Positions 45,160 to 54,654 of a stretch of 64,000 nucleotides of DNA are shown in pieces. The notes below the pieces were generated by a model, which saw nothing but the letters and a program-made list of their open reading frames with translations, ran no database searches and was not told the origin of the DNA. The stretch comes from Flavobacteriaceae bacterium (lineage in GTDB: Bacteria; Bacteroidota; Bacteroidia; Flavobacteriales; Flavobacteriaceae): NCBI GenBank assembly GCA_025800395.1, contig JAOXRU010000239.1, forward strand, positions 1-64,000, read 5' to 3'. The number at the start of each line of letters is the position of its first letter. The first letter of the stretch is position 1. A program made the position numbers and the translations under genes.

Positions 45160-47067
45160 CTATATAGAATCTATTCGCACCGATATGGCTTCCCATTCCC
45201 CCATTTTATCCTCCAAAAGCTGTTTTTTTCCTTGGTATACATCAAAAAAATCTGGTTGTGTTTCCAAGAGGGTCGTGTCCGCTGTCAATTGCACATCCAT
45301 TTTCAATATCTCTTTCTCTAAGTCTGAAATAGAAGCCTCTAGCTTACTCAACTTATTTTTCAATCCCTTTAAATCTTTTTGTTGTTGGTAAGACAAATTT
45401 GGTTTTTTGCTTTGCTTTTCACGTTTTTGGGGGCTTCCTTTTTCAATATTACGAAAATCTTCCGCCTTTTTTTCATTTAGATAATAGTTGATATCACCCA
45501 AATAAAGTTTGATCTTGCGATCTGCAAATTCATACACCTTATTGGAGAGTCCCTGCAAAAAATCCCTATCGTGCGAAACAAGCAACAAAGTACCTTCAAA
45601 CTTTTGCAGAGCAGCTTTGAGTACTTGTTTGGATAAAATATCCAAATGATTTGTAGGCTCATCCAATACCAAGACATTAAATGGATGCAATAACATTTTA
45701 CAAAGGGCCAATCTGTTTCTTTCTCCTCCAGAAAGCACCTTTACCTTTTTTTCAACAGTATCGCCGCGAAACAAGAAGGCCCCGAGCATATCTCTAACTT
45801 TGGTATGATTACCATCTGTGGCCGCATCTTCCATAGTTTCCAACACGGTTTTGTCTCCATCTAGATACTCCGCTTGGTTCTGCGCAAAATACCCTAGTTG
45901 TACATTGTGTCCCAACTGTATTTGCCCATCAAAAGGAATTTCTCCAACGATCATTTTGGCCAAGGTAGATTTGCCTTGCCCATTTTGCCCTACAAAAGCA
46001 ATTTTGCTCCCCCGCTCTATAAGCAAATTGATGTCATCTAACACTTGCTTATCTCCATAGTTTTTGGAAGCATGGTCTATAGTCACTACCACTTTCCCCG
46101 GATTTACAGAAACAGGAAACTGCAATTGCATTACCGCATTATCCGTTTCGTCCACCTCTATACGTTCTATTTTGTCGAGTTTTTTTATTAGCGACTGTGC
46201 CATACTAGCCTTGGAAGCTTTTGCACGAAAACGTTCGATAAGTTTTTCGGTCTGCTCAATTTGTTTTTCCTGATTCTTCTGCGCGTTTCGCTGTTGCTCT
46301 AGCATTTCCATGCGATAGTCCATATAGCCAGAATACGGCTTATTAAAATCGTAAATGCGACCTAAAACAATTTCGATAGTGCGATTGCATACTTTGTCCA
46401 AAAACATTTTGTCGTGAGAAACCAACACTACGGCACCTGTATATCGATTGAGCCATTGTTCAAACCAAATAATGGAGCGAATATCAAGATGATTGGTAGG
46501 TTCATCCAATAAGAGAACATCATTTTTTTGTAGCAGTAGTTTTGCCAATTCAATGCGCATACGCCAACCCCCAGAAAAAGTATCGGTTGGCTGGTCAAAA
46601 TCTTCTCTATTAAAACCTAATCCCAGAAGTACTTTTTCGGTTTCTCCCTTGTAGTGATAGCCATCGAGCATTTCATACTGGGCTGTAATTTCGGATAGCT
46701 CATCGATGAGGTTTTGGTAAGCTTCGGATTCGTAATCTGTTCTTTCTGCCAGCAAATGATTTATCTGCTCCATACGCGATTCCATATTTTGGATACTATC
46801 AAATGCCGTATAAGCTTCTTCCAGTACCGTCTTTCCGTAGTCAAATTCCAAATCTTGTTTGAGCGTTCCTATTTTTAAATCTTTAGCATAGGCTATACTC
46901 CCTTCATCTGGCTCTAGCGCACCAGAAAGCAGTTTGAGGATAGTGGATTTTCCAGCTCCATTTTTTCCGATCAGTCCTACCCTATTTCCGGGATTTAAAC
47001 GAAAAGATATTTCCTGAAACAAATACTCCCCACTAAATAGAATAGACAAATTGTGTACATTAATCAT
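45160..47067 (-). CDS. ABC-F family ATPase
   Basis: Predicted 635-residue soluble protein with two ABC ATPase domains in one chain. First domain: GKNGAGKST (Walker A, about residue 36-44), FSGGWRMRIELAKLLL (signature) and LLLDEPTNHLD (Walker B). Second domain (from about residue 320): GQNGQGKSTLAKM, LSGGERNRLALCKMLL and LVLDEPTNHLDIL. A P-site-tRNA-interaction-motif-type linker of charged helices lies between them (residues about 240-310), and the C-terminal 90 residues are a Lys-rich coiled coil. There is no membrane part. Family members act on ribosomes; some give antibiotic resistance, but nothing here points to that. Divergent from the DUF983 gene. Confidence 0.93.
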   Translation of the reverse strand: MINVHNLSILFSGEYLFQEISFRLNPGNRVGLIGKNGAGKSTILKLLSGALEPDEGSIAYAKDLKIGTLKQDLEFDYGKTVLEEAYTAFDSIQNMESRMEQINHLLAERTDYESEAYQNLIDELSEITAQYEMLDGYHYKGETEKVLLGLGFNREDFDQPTDTFSGGWRMRIELAKLLLQKNDVLLLDEPTNHLDIRSIIWFEQWLNRYTGAVVLVSHDKMFLDKVCNRTIEIVLGRIYDFNKPYSGYMDYRMEMLEQQRNAQKNQEKQIEQTEKLIERFRAKASKASMAQSLIKKLDKIERIEVDETDNAVMQLQFPVSVNPGKVVVTIDHASKNYGDKQVLDDINLLIERGSKIAFVGQNGQGKSTLAKMIVGEIPFDGQIQLGHNVQLGYFAQNQAEYLDGDKTVLETMEDAATDGNHTKVRDMLGAFLFRGDTVEKKVKVLSGGERNRLALCKMLLHPFNVLVLDEPTNHLDILSKQVLKAALQKFEGTLLLVSHDRDFLQGLSNKVYEFADRKIKLYLGDINYYLNEKKAEDFRNIEKGSPQKREKQSKKPNLSYQQQKDLKGLKNKLSKLEASISDLEKEILKMDVQLTADTTLLETQPDFFDVYQGKKQLLEDKMGEWEAISVRIDSI

Positions 47068-47108
47068 GATGTGTCACTTATGTTACTGGCGAAACTAAAT
47101 TAAAAATG

Positions 47109-47116
47109 TATTTTTG
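47109..47116 (+). promoter_or_regulatory. -7 element TATTTTTG upstream of the DUF983 gene
   Basis: Exact TAnnTTTG match, 16 bases before the ATG at 47133. It overlaps the more upstream ATG at 47106, which argues that the real start is 47133. Confidence 0.4.
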
Positions 47117-47132
47117 CAAAAACTTTTTCGCA

Positions 47133-47519
47133 ATGTTTAAAAAAGGATCCAAATTCAATAGCATTTTTAAAGGTAGTTGTCCCAAATGTCAAAATGAAAG
47201 CATGTACAAGTCCAAAAACTTGTACAATTTTAATCAAACGCTCAATATGCATGACAATTGTGGCAATTGTGGATTGAAATACCAGGTAGAACCTTCATTT
47301 TTTTATGGAGCTATGTATGTGAGTTATGCATTGGGTGTAGCCTTTGCAGTAGCTGCTTTTATAATTTCAAAGGTATTTTTGGGTAGCAGTCTAAAGACGA
47401 GTTTTATCGCCATTGCGATTACCATAGTTGCCTTTATGCCTGTAATTCTGCGTTTGTCTCGCAATATTTGGATCAATATTTTTGTGAAATACGCTCCAAA
47501 AGACACTAAGGAGTCTTAG
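47133..47519 (+). CDS. DUF983 membrane protein
   Basis: Predicted 128-residue protein. The ATG at 47133 is chosen because an upstream ATG at 47106 overlaps the likely -7 element. Near the N-terminus is a zinc-ribbon-like KGSCPKCQNESMYK and HDNCGNCGLKYQ, that is two CxxC pairs, followed by EPSFFYGAMYVSYALGV and two membrane helices (about residues 63-85 and 90-110). These features define DUF983, a family often found near haem or cytochrome oxidase genes in proteobacteria, with no such context here. Function unknown. Its last 14 bases overlap the convergent oxidoreductase gene. Confidence 0.88.
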   Translation: MFKKGSKFNSIFKGSCPKCQNESMYKSKNLYNFNQTLNMHDNCGNCGLKYQVEPSFFYGAMYVSYALGVAFAVAAFIISKVFLGSSLKTSFIAIAITIVAFMPVILRLSRNIWINIFVKYAPKDTKES

Positions 47520-48567
47520 CTATCCATTCTTTTTCAAAACGGCGAATATCCATTTCGGAAGGCAATGCTTTCTGATCATAAATTTGTTGGTAAAGCAACT
47601 GTGCAGCAAAAGGGGCAATCATCACCCCGCGGCTTCCCATACCATTGAGGAGATACATATTTTGATGCAGTGGATGTTGTCCTACTAGTGGTTTGCGGTC
47701 TTTTACCGTAGGACGCACCCCAGCTTCTTGTCTTATTACCTCCAGAGGCATATCGGTCAGAGATTGTATACGCTCTAGCAACAATTCTTTGGAATCTTCA
47801 CTTATTTGATTGTTCATTTTTCCATGTTCATAAGTTGCACCTACTTTATAAGTATCGTCTCCCAAGGGGATAAAAAATGCAGCAGCCTTATAAATCGCAT
47901 CCAAATGGAGACCAGGAGCTTTTACAGTGAGCAATTGTCCTTTGGCACCATGCAAAGGTAGATAATTAAAAAAAGGATTTTTTTTGAGTCCAAAGCCCTC
48001 TGCAAACACAATGGTTTGGGCTTTCCATTCTTTATAGCACACTGCCTTTGGCTCGATGATCAGTTCTTGATGTTCAAAAGAAATTGGAAAATATTGTTTT
48101 TGGGATTCTAAAAATTGCATATAATGTTTCAACAATCCACCTATATCCACTCTCCCCGTATTCTTTACCTCTCCAAAATGGTATGGCGCTTTGAGGTGTT
48201 GGTTGTTGTTTTGAACCAATTGTGTTGCTAAAAAGGCTCTCAAATGGGGTTTGTCACAAGCTTCAAACCATCTATTTTGCTCTTCTATGGAGGCAAATTT
48301 TCTAAAAATTTTTAAAGGAATATCGTAGTCGCTTCCCAAGATTTGTGCTACATCCCGATAGAAGGTTTTGGCTATGGCCAACTGTTCGGCTGCTCGCCAT
48401 ACACCCGTAAATCTTTTGAGTACCACGGGATTGTACATACCACCAGCTATATTGGATGAGGTTTGGGAATCGTCATCAAAAACTACAAAGGATTTATTGT
48501 TTTTGCGCAAGCTTTCACACATGGCCATACCCGCAACCCCTAGGCCTACTATAATTACATCTACCAT
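47506..48567 (-). CDS. FAD-dependent oxidoreductase (DAO family)
   Basis: Predicted 353-residue flavoprotein. The ATG at 48567 is chosen because it begins the conserved N-terminus MVDVIIVGLGVAGMA, a dinucleotide-binding GxGxxG fold for FAD; the reading frame extends five codons further up. Later motifs are YLPLHGAKGQLLTVKAPG and the C-terminal LNGMGSRGVMIAPFAAQLL, which resembles the DadA/ThiO-like D-amino acid oxidase fold that oxidises amines. Gene order gldKLMN then FAD oxidoreductase is widespread in Flavobacteriia, and an operon link has been suggested by conservation, but a terminator lies between gldN and this gene. The substrate is unknown. Confidence 0.85.
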   Translation of the reverse strand: MVDVIIVGLGVAGMAMCESLRKNNKSFVVFDDDSQTSSNIAGGMYNPVVLKRFTGVWRAAEQLAIAKTFYRDVAQILGSDYDIPLKIFRKFASIEEQNRWFEACDKPHLRAFLATQLVQNNNQHLKAPYHFGEVKNTGRVDIGGLLKHYMQFLESQKQYFPISFEHQELIIEPKAVCYKEWKAQTIVFAEGFGLKKNPFFNYLPLHGAKGQLLTVKAPGLHLDAIYKAAAFFIPLGDDTYKVGATYEHGKMNNQISEDSKELLLERIQSLTDMPLEVIRQEAGVRPTVKDRKPLVGQHPLHQNMYLLNGMGSRGVMIAPFAAQLLYQQIYDQKALPSEMDIRRFEKEWIAKTP

Positions 48568-48633
48568 GAGGCAAAAATACACTAAAAGGACGAGACAATA
48601 GCTAGCACAAGCAGCTTGTGATCCGTTTATATC

Positions 48634-48668
48634 AAAAAAAGACTTCCGAATCAGGAAGTCTTTTTTTA
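48634..48668 (-). terminator. Intrinsic terminator after gldN
   Basis: AAAAAAAGACTTCC and GGAAGTCTTTTTTT form a 14-bp perfect symmetric stem around GAATCA. It lies 27 bases after the gldN stop, so it ends the gldKLMN transcript; its symmetry allows use from the other side as well. Confidence 0.9.
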
Positions 48669-48694
48669 ATCTTATATGAATTGGATAATGGATA

Positions 48695-49585
48695 CTAGTA
48701 GCTCCACATATCTTGCTCGCGATTTCGAATGGATTCTTTTATCCTTCTAGCCTCTAGCAATTGCATGAATGCATTTTCTGGGATATAATCCTTTACATTC
48801 CTATCGCCATGCACATTGTCTTCTTTGTAGATAACACCATTGAAACGTCTAGCATTTAGCAACATATCAAAGGATATGGGCTGTGCAGTATTTCGAGGGT
48901 TAAACACTTTTGCTTCGTGCAGTATTTCTCTTGCCGCTGGAAACCACACCCAAAACAACTCTACCATATCTACCTGATCGGTATCGATGGTGTTTACGTC
49001 TGGAGCAACAGGTGCTATTCCTTGAAGACGATACTTGAGTTCGCCCAAGCGTTTGTCAAAATACCAGAGTCCTTTTACTCGCCATTGCTCGATATCTGCA
49101 CCAGTAAGATCTCTTCTGTTGATATATTCTTGAGAGAGTTCTTCACCAGCGTTTATCTGGTCGTAACCATAATCGGTGGTATCGATTTTGGACATGGTTG
49201 CGGTCAAATCTTCCCACTTCCTTTTTTCAGTAAAATACGAATCTGTATACACATCTGTCAAAGTCCCGTTTTTGATGTTTTTGACTAAAACTTGAAACAA
49301 CGATCTGCGATTTGGCCCGATATCTATGGTATCGGTTGGATAATAGTAAGGAAAATTGATTCGCTCATCCAAATCGATGATTTCCCATACGGTTTTCGAC
49401 CAAAGGATGTCCCTATCATCTACATAGGCATATGGTAGCGGCGCATCATTGTCTGCAGCAATTTGCTCATCGGTTTTCACTCCGATTTCCTGCGGCTTTT
49501 TTGCATTGAGAATATTGGCTTGTGCAAAAGAGGATGCCGGAATACAAATTACAGCTGCGATCCATAAATATTTTTTCCAATTCAT
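48695..49585 (-). CDS. gldN: Gliding/type IX secretion protein GldN
   Basis: Predicted 296-residue periplasmic protein with a signal peptide (residues 1-22, ending SSFAQ). Family features: PYAYVDDRDILWSKTVWEIIDLDERINFPYY near the N-terminus, SLFQVLVKNIKNGTLTDVYTDSYF, and VDMVELFWVWFPAAREILHEAKVFNPRN. GldN interacts with GldK in a ring-shaped outer-membrane-associated complex of the type IX system and is needed for secretion. It lies 17 bases after gldM, as the last gene of the cluster, followed by a terminator. Confidence 0.96.
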   Translation of the reverse strand: MNWKKYLWIAAVICIPASSFAQANILNAKKPQEIGVKTDEQIAADNDAPLPYAYVDDRDILWSKTVWEIIDLDERINFPYYYPTDTIDIGPNRRSLFQVLVKNIKNGTLTDVYTDSYFTEKRKWEDLTATMSKIDTTDYGYDQINAGEELSQEYINRRDLTGADIEQWRVKGLWYFDKRLGELKYRLQGIAPVAPDVNTIDTDQVDMVELFWVWFPAAREILHEAKVFNPRNTAQPISFDMLLNARRFNGVIYKEDNVHGDRNVKDYIPENAFMQLLEARRIKESIRNREQDMWSY

Positions 49586-49602
49586 TTTTAAATAAACTTT
49601 TA

Positions 49603-51168
49603 TTAGTTTGTAATATCAATAGCTACTGGAGCTACTTTTTTCAATCTGTATGATCTATTATTAGATATTTTCGCTTCGATATCAAGGATTTGAACAGTAG
49701 ACCCTCTTTTGGCTCTTTTGAGCGCCGATTTGGCCTGAGCATTCAAACGATTTCCTCTAACTTTTACCGTAGGCTGCCCTGGTACTTTAAATTTGAAACC
49801 AGTTACCTGAATATTCAAATCGAAGTCGAAGTCTTCTAGAATGGCACCAATCGTAGAGATTCCAAGATTGTTTTTGCTCATTTTAATGCTTCCTGACTCT
49901 CCACGGATAGTACCTGTAGGACGTGGAATATCTTTGATACGGAATTTTGCTGGAGTAGAAATCTTTTGACCGTCTGGCAAGGTGCCATTGGCAACTATAG
50001 TCACTTCTCTACCACTTCGTGGTTTCATGACATAACGACTTCCATTTATCTTGTTTAGACCAGGAGCACTAGCCGTTACCTTATTGTCTGGAATACCAGG
50101 AATAGATACGGTAATCGGGTTTGCTACCCCACGATACACTACATTCATTTTGTCCGCAGAAATTACAGCTGCATTTGGCTTGGTAATGGTAGCAAAAGTA
50201 GCATCTACTGGCACTTCTATTTCCTCTCCATCTTGTGCAAAGACAAGGTTACCTTCGATCTTGTGATCTCCGGGGCTACCCGCACCTACGGTAAGCTTTA
50301 CACGACCATCCTCGATAACAAAATCCGAACCTTCTTTGAGTGCCCGACCGTCCATTTTGAGTTCCACTCGGTTTGGTCTAGTAGTTGCATCTTTTCTACC
50401 CAATACGATAGAACCAGCAAACTTTTCTCCTTGATAGAAGGCAGATTTTTCTTGTTCCAACAAAGTGGTATAGTTTGTCATAGAGATATCGCTGCTCATT
50501 TGTCCGGTAAGCATCGCCGAAAGTGCTTCTTGCTCGGTAGCTTTGATATCTGCTTGCATATTGGTAAGCTTGGTAAGCGAAGCCACCAATGGGAAACCTT
50601 TGTAGTGGTAAGACAACCAAGCTACCTTTTGTCCATCGCGATTTTTCACTTTACCTTTTTCGTCACCAGTTTGGAAACGTACACTTACTGCTTCTGTAAC
50701 TTCGCCAAATTTCTCACCTAAAATGGTATTGACTTCTGTACGGTATGAGTTGATACGATTTACAAACTCTTTCCCTTCTTTGGTATATTTATCACCACGG
50801 AAGAATTTGGTATCTAGGAAATCTCCTTTATCCATTACTTCGTAGTCTTTTTTGTCTTTTACTTTGGCTGTAGCCGCTTTCTTCAATTCTTCCAAATAGT
50901 TGTAATACTCATCGGAAAGCGTTTTGATTTTACGTGCTTTTTCTACCAAAGGCCCGTATTTTTCGGGGCTTTCACTTGCTTTGGTTTCTAAACTTCCCAT
51001 AAAAGCTAAGTTACCTTCAGTGATTTTCTTATTAGAAGCTTCCAATTTCTCGTTTATCAATCCGAAAGCGGAAAGCACTTCTTTACTCATGTTTAAGGCC
51101 AGCATTGCGATGAATATCAAATACATTAAGTTGATCATCTTCTGCCTTGGTGAACTTCCTCCTGCCAT
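49603..51168 (-). CDS. gldM: Gliding/type IX motor protein GldM
   Basis: Predicted 521-residue inner-membrane protein with a single N-terminal helix (about residues 11-30, INLMYLIFIAMLALNMSKEV; the opening GGSSPRQKMINLMYLIFIAM is the family signature). The rest is a long periplasmic part of helical domain D1 then Ig-like domains D2-D4, seen here as beta-rich sequence (GEKFAGSIVLGRKD, GDHKIEGNLVF, PKPNAAV-type turns). GldM dimers span the periplasm and, with GldL, form the proton-driven rotary motor. Start is 50 bases after gldL. Confidence 0.96.
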   Translation of the reverse strand: MAGGSSPRQKMINLMYLIFIAMLALNMSKEVLSAFGLINEKLEASNKKITEGNLAFMGSLETKASESPEKYGPLVEKARKIKTLSDEYYNYLEELKKAATAKVKDKKDYEVMDKGDFLDTKFFRGDKYTKEGKEFVNRINSYRTEVNTILGEKFGEVTEAVSVRFQTGDEKGKVKNRDGQKVAWLSYHYKGFPLVASLTKLTNMQADIKATEQEALSAMLTGQMSSDISMTNYTTLLEQEKSAFYQGEKFAGSIVLGRKDATTRPNRVELKMDGRALKEGSDFVIEDGRVKLTVGAGSPGDHKIEGNLVFAQDGEEIEVPVDATFATITKPNAAVISADKMNVVYRGVANPITVSIPGIPDNKVTASAPGLNKINGSRYVMKPRSGREVTIVANGTLPDGQKISTPAKFRIKDIPRPTGTIRGESGSIKMSKNNLGISTIGAILEDFDFDLNIQVTGFKFKVPGQPTVKVRGNRLNAQAKSALKRAKRGSTVQILDIEAKISNNRSYRLKKVAPVAIDITN

Positions 51169-51218
51169 GTTAAAAATAGATTTTTATTAGTACTAAGGTT
51201 AATAATAACTAAGCGAAA

Positions 51219-51875
51219 TTAACGCTTAGGGGCCATAGCAGATAGCATTCCACCATATACACCGTTTAGAGAAGAAAGGTTGGTCGCCAAGGACTCCATT
51301 TGCTCTTTCAACAATCCGGCATTTTGTGCTACTTCTTCGTTTATATTGGCCTGACGGCTTGCGCTCTCCAACTGTACTTTGTACAAACTGTTTAGAGATT
51401 CCATTTGGGCCGCTGCCAAGGACATTTCTTCTGAGTATTTTTTGGTAGAAGACATCGCATCTGTGGTAGGGGCAATACCTTTTGCGGCTCCTTCAAAATT
51501 GCGTATACTCGTTCCTAAGCTTTCCATCAATTCTGCATCAATTTTGGCTTCTTTCAACATATTGTCTAGTTTATCAGACAAAGATGCCTCCGCTTCTTTG
51601 ATTTCTTTCGCTTGGTTCTTTTTACCTTTTACAGCCTGACCTCCAGCCAATTCCGGATACACCAAGCTCCAATCTAAATCGTCTTCTACTGGTTCAAAAG
51701 CAGATATTGCAAATATAAGTGCTTCTGTTATCAAACCTACTGCCAAAAGCAATCCACCAGTTAGCGGTCCGAATTCCCAGTGCAATATTTTAAACAATGC
51801 ACCAATAATTACTACAGACGCTCCCAGACCGTAGGCCATATTAAATAATTTCTTTGTTGACTTTGACTGTGCCAT
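51219..51875 (-). CDS. gldL: Gliding/type IX motor protein GldL
   Basis: Predicted 218-residue inner-membrane protein. Two membrane helices sit near the N-terminus (about residues 10-28 and 34-58), separated by KILHWEFGPLTGG, which holds the buried charged residues (Lys, His, Glu) typical of GldL. The second helix includes LITEALIFAISAFEP, whose Glu is the candidate proton-binding residue. The C-terminal 150 residues are cytoplasmic helices with many Ala, Glu, Lys. GldL and GldM together form the motor stator/rotor unit that powers gliding and type IX export. Lies 82 bases after gldK. Confidence 0.95.
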   Translation of the reverse strand: MAQSKSTKKLFNMAYGLGASVVIIGALFKILHWEFGPLTGGLLLAVGLITEALIFAISAFEPVEDDLDWSLVYPELAGGQAVKGKKNQAKEIKEAEASLSDKLDNMLKEAKIDAELMESLGTSIRNFEGAAKGIAPTTDAMSSTKKYSEEMSLAAAQMESLNSLYKVQLESASRQANINEEVAQNAGLLKEQMESLATNLSSLNGVYGGMLSAMAPKR

Positions 51876-51957
51876 AATTTCTCGTTTTAAAAAAATTTAA
51901 GTTAAGTAAATATAATTAAGTATTTGGTTTCTATTTCATTAAACCCACCTATTTGCA

Positions 51958-53349
51958 TTATCTTCTTCTATTTCGATTGTTGCTTCCGTTTGGTGTGGAT
52001 TCGGTACCCATATAATCTTGTACAGTTCTAAAACCAATGTAACTTCTAGCAGAATCTTTGTATTCGTAGTCTCTGGTACTTACTTGCAAAAAGTAAGCTA
52101 CATCTTTCCAAGATCCACCACGAATAACTTTTCTTTTGTTGTTGTCATCATAGGTATTTGGGTTCATCGTAGAAACGTATTCGTACGCACTAGGGTCGTA
52201 GGACGTATTGGTCCATTCGGATACATTTCCAGCCATATTATAAAGGTTGTAATCATTTGGATCATACGATTTTGCTTCTACAGTGTACAAGGCCAAATCT
52301 GCTGCATAATCTCCTCTACTTGGCTTAAAGTTTGCCAAGAAGCATCCTCTATCTCCGATGATGTATGGCCCTCCCCATGGGTAAGTACCTCCTTCTATAC
52401 CACCTCTGGCAGCATATTCCCATTCGTGCTCTGTAGGAAGTCGGAATTGGTTTACAGGTTGTTTTCCTTTATCTTTTTGAAAATCGTTTTTCTTTTTGGT
52501 TCTCCAGTTACAAAAAGCCTTTGCTTGTTGCCAAGACACCCCTACTACAGGATACTCGCTATAAGCATCGTGCCAGAAATAATCGTTGTGCATCGGCTCG
52601 TTGTAGGAGTACTGAAAATCTTTGATCCACACTGTTGTATCTGGATATATCTTTATCTCTTCGCTAACGATAAAGTCTTTTCTACTTTTATTTTTTGCCT
52701 TGGCTGCTTTTTGAATATCCATCCAATTGTATCTGTATTTCAATTTCTCTACATCCACCGTATTTTGCCCATTGTAGGATTCTTCTATCGGGATATAAAT
52801 GGAGTCAATCATAATTTCGGCATAGTATTCATCCGGATATTCAGATTTGTCGTATACCACCTCTATTTCTCTATTAAGTGCTCTACCTTCAAATTCGTTT
52901 CCACCATTTGCGGCATAGTTATCCAACATATATTTGTCATAAACAGACAAGTTGGTAGTATCTGCATCCCTAAAGGCGTATTCACCGATACCACCATCAT
53001 CTGGGGTCATTCCCAATTCATCGGCTAGGATAGCCAATTTGGTACGGATAATAGAGTCTTTAACCCAATCTACAAATTCACGGTATTCGCTGTTGGTAAT
53101 TTCGGTTTCGTCCATATAGAAAGAACGAACCGTAACGGTTTTGGTAGGCGCGTTCTTGGTTTGGGCGATATCTTCTTCAGCCTTACCCATGGTAAAAGAC
53201 CCTCCAGGAATCAGCGACATTCCATAGGGTTTCTCGGGAAACCACTTTTTTCCTTTTACACCAACTAGCTCTCCTCTATCATTCGATCGTCTACCACAAC
53301 TAGACAACAACACTACGGTTGCTAAGGAAAGTAACAAAAGCTTTTTCAT
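51958..53349 (-). CDS. gldK: Gliding/type IX lipoprotein GldK
   Basis: Predicted 463-residue outer-membrane lipoprotein. The signal ends in the lipobox LLSSC (Cys at residue 18). The mature part is a formylglycine-generating-enzyme-like (FGE-sulfatase) fold: SLIPGGSFTMGKAEEDIAQ, FYMDETEITNSEYREFV, VGVSWQQAKAFCNWR, FRLPTEHEWEYAARGG, NVSEWTNTSYD and KVIRGGSWKD. The fold is used structurally in GldK. It pairs with GldN in the ring that surrounds the outer-membrane translocon. It is first of the gldKLMN run; 144 bases separate it from the arginase-fold gene. Confidence 0.96.
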   Translation of the reverse strand: MKKLLLLSLATVVLLSSCGRRSNDRGELVGVKGKKWFPEKPYGMSLIPGGSFTMGKAEEDIAQTKNAPTKTVTVRSFYMDETEITNSEYREFVDWVKDSIIRTKLAILADELGMTPDDGGIGEYAFRDADTTNLSVYDKYMLDNYAANGGNEFEGRALNREIEVVYDKSEYPDEYYAEIMIDSIYIPIEESYNGQNTVDVEKLKYRYNWMDIQKAAKAKNKSRKDFIVSEEIKIYPDTTVWIKDFQYSYNEPMHNDYFWHDAYSEYPVVGVSWQQAKAFCNWRTKKKNDFQKDKGKQPVNQFRLPTEHEWEYAARGGIEGGTYPWGGPYIIGDRGCFLANFKPSRGDYAADLALYTVEAKSYDPNDYNLYNMAGNVSEWTNTSYDPSAYEYVSTMNPNTYDDNNKRKVIRGGSWKDVAYFLQVSTRDYEYKDSARSYIGFRTVQDYMGTESTPNGSNNRNRRR

Positions 53350-53493
53350 ATTTTAGGTTAAATTTCAATTAATGTTTTAAGCATATTCCAAAAAAATACT
53401 CTACAACATAATAACATCTAATTGCTGCGAATATTGTACGGATATAATTAAAACATCAAAAAATTAATTTTATGGTTTAAACAGTACAACTTT

Positions 53494-54654
53494 TTAGCTT
53501 ATACTCTTTTTATAAGCTTTGAGCCATCTTTCTGGAATTTCTTGGTTGCAAGCATCCAAATAATCCCCATGGCTGCATGGTAATAACGCAGGTAATTTTG
53601 ATTTATTATACAAATCCAAAATTGTTGGGACTTCGATCCACCAGCGTTTTGTTGTACTACTTTTGAAGAAACAGAGGTCCTCGTGCTGGTCTATGGGCAC
53701 GATATATTTGAGTAGTTTTGACCGATCTAAAAACGGAAATTCGTTTGCTCTAAAACTATAACCTTCTACGAAGTACCACATTACCTGTGCAGCTAACTGA
53801 GCGGCTTGGGGGTTGTTTTCCATTTCAAACATCCCAAAAACCGTCACCCGGTCAGAAATCCCCGCATATCGGGCTAGAGCACATACCTCTCTACCGTCAA
53901 AACCGTTGGGCGAAAAATGGCTAGAATATCCTATTTCCGAAGCTTTTACCGACTTAAAATCGAGGCTAACGATATCGCTATCACGCAATACTGGTTCGGC
54001 TAAACTCATGTCGGAGGTTATTTCTCCTAATCGATAGGCATCAAAAAAAAGCTTCTCCATGAGGTCGATTTCATCTGGAGCATTGAAATAACTTTGATAA
54101 CCTATATTGGCAAAGTTGAAGAGATTGGTAGGTGTATCAGATATAATTTTGCTCATATACGAATGAGAAGAGATCAGTTCTTCTTCAGATCCGAAATCAA
54201 AATGGCTATCGATGCTAGTAATGTTAACCATGCGACCCGAGTTGTCGAAAGCCCTATATATAGGATAGGTAATATCTTGACTAGCTCCCAAAATAATAGG
54301 GGTGATCTTTTTTTTGCGTAGAGATGTGATAATTTCCGTAGTCACAAAATAAGTGTCCGATACTTGGGCACCGGCAATAATATCTCCGAGATCGACTATA
54401 GTAGCATTCCAATTACCAAACATGAGCTTGTAGAACTGTTTGCGGATCTCGTCTATATTTAATATTTCTGGCCTTAGCGAAGAAGCGTTGCGCGATTCGT
54501 GTACTCCTAGTATCGCTATTTGCACCCCATCCAGAGCAGGAATCCCTCTTTTTTTGGTGTGTATTTTTATAGATTTGCCAAGGGTTTGCTCGGGCAGTAA
54601 TTGCGTATGTGCAACTATTTTCTCATTTACAGGTGCCAGAAAATCTAAACCCAT
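53494..54654 (-). CDS. Arginase-fold protein with altered metal ligands
   Basis: Predicted 386-residue protein of the arginase/formimidoylglutamase family. The fold is visible (IAILGVHESRNASSL, then LGASQDITYP, TSIDSHFDFGSEEE, IVSLDFKSVKASEIGYSSHFSPNG), but ligands differ from active members. The usual GGDH block reads GASQ (His to Gln). The D-x-H-x-D block is intact (DSHFD). The S-x-D-x-D block reads SLDFK, so the second Asp is Lys. Thus two of six manganese ligands are lost, and arginase or formimidoylglutamase activity is doubtful despite the usual database name. Its ATG directly follows the topA stop (no gap), and gldK follows after 144 bases. This gene order is conserved in other flavobacteria as far as I know, which suggests a structural or regulatory role near the secretion system. 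Function is inference. Confidence 0.8.
   Translation of the reverse strand: MGLDFLAPVNEKIVAHTQLLPEQTLGKSIKIHTKKRGIPALDGVQIAILGVHESRNASSLRPEILNIDEIRKQFYKLMFGNWNATIVDLGDIIAGAQVSDTYFVTTEIITSLRKKKITPIILGASQDITYPIYRAFDNSGRMVNITSIDSHFDFGSEEELISSHSYMSKIISDTPTNLFNFANIGYQSYFNAPDEIDLMEKLFFDAYRLGEITSDMSLAEPVLRDSDIVSLDFKSVKASEIGYSSHFSPNGFDGREVCALARYAGISDRVTVFGMFEMENNPQAAQLAAQVMWYFVEGYSFRANEFPFLDRSKLLKYIVPIDQHEDLCFFKSSTTKRWWIEVPTILDLYNKSKLPALLPCSHGDYLDACNQEIPERWLKAYKKSIS

Noticed and set aside
52018-53028. 336-residue open frame on the plus strand
   Set aside because: It lies antisense inside gldK, has an unnatural Ile/Phe/Ser-rich composition and no start context; it is a shadow of the real gene.
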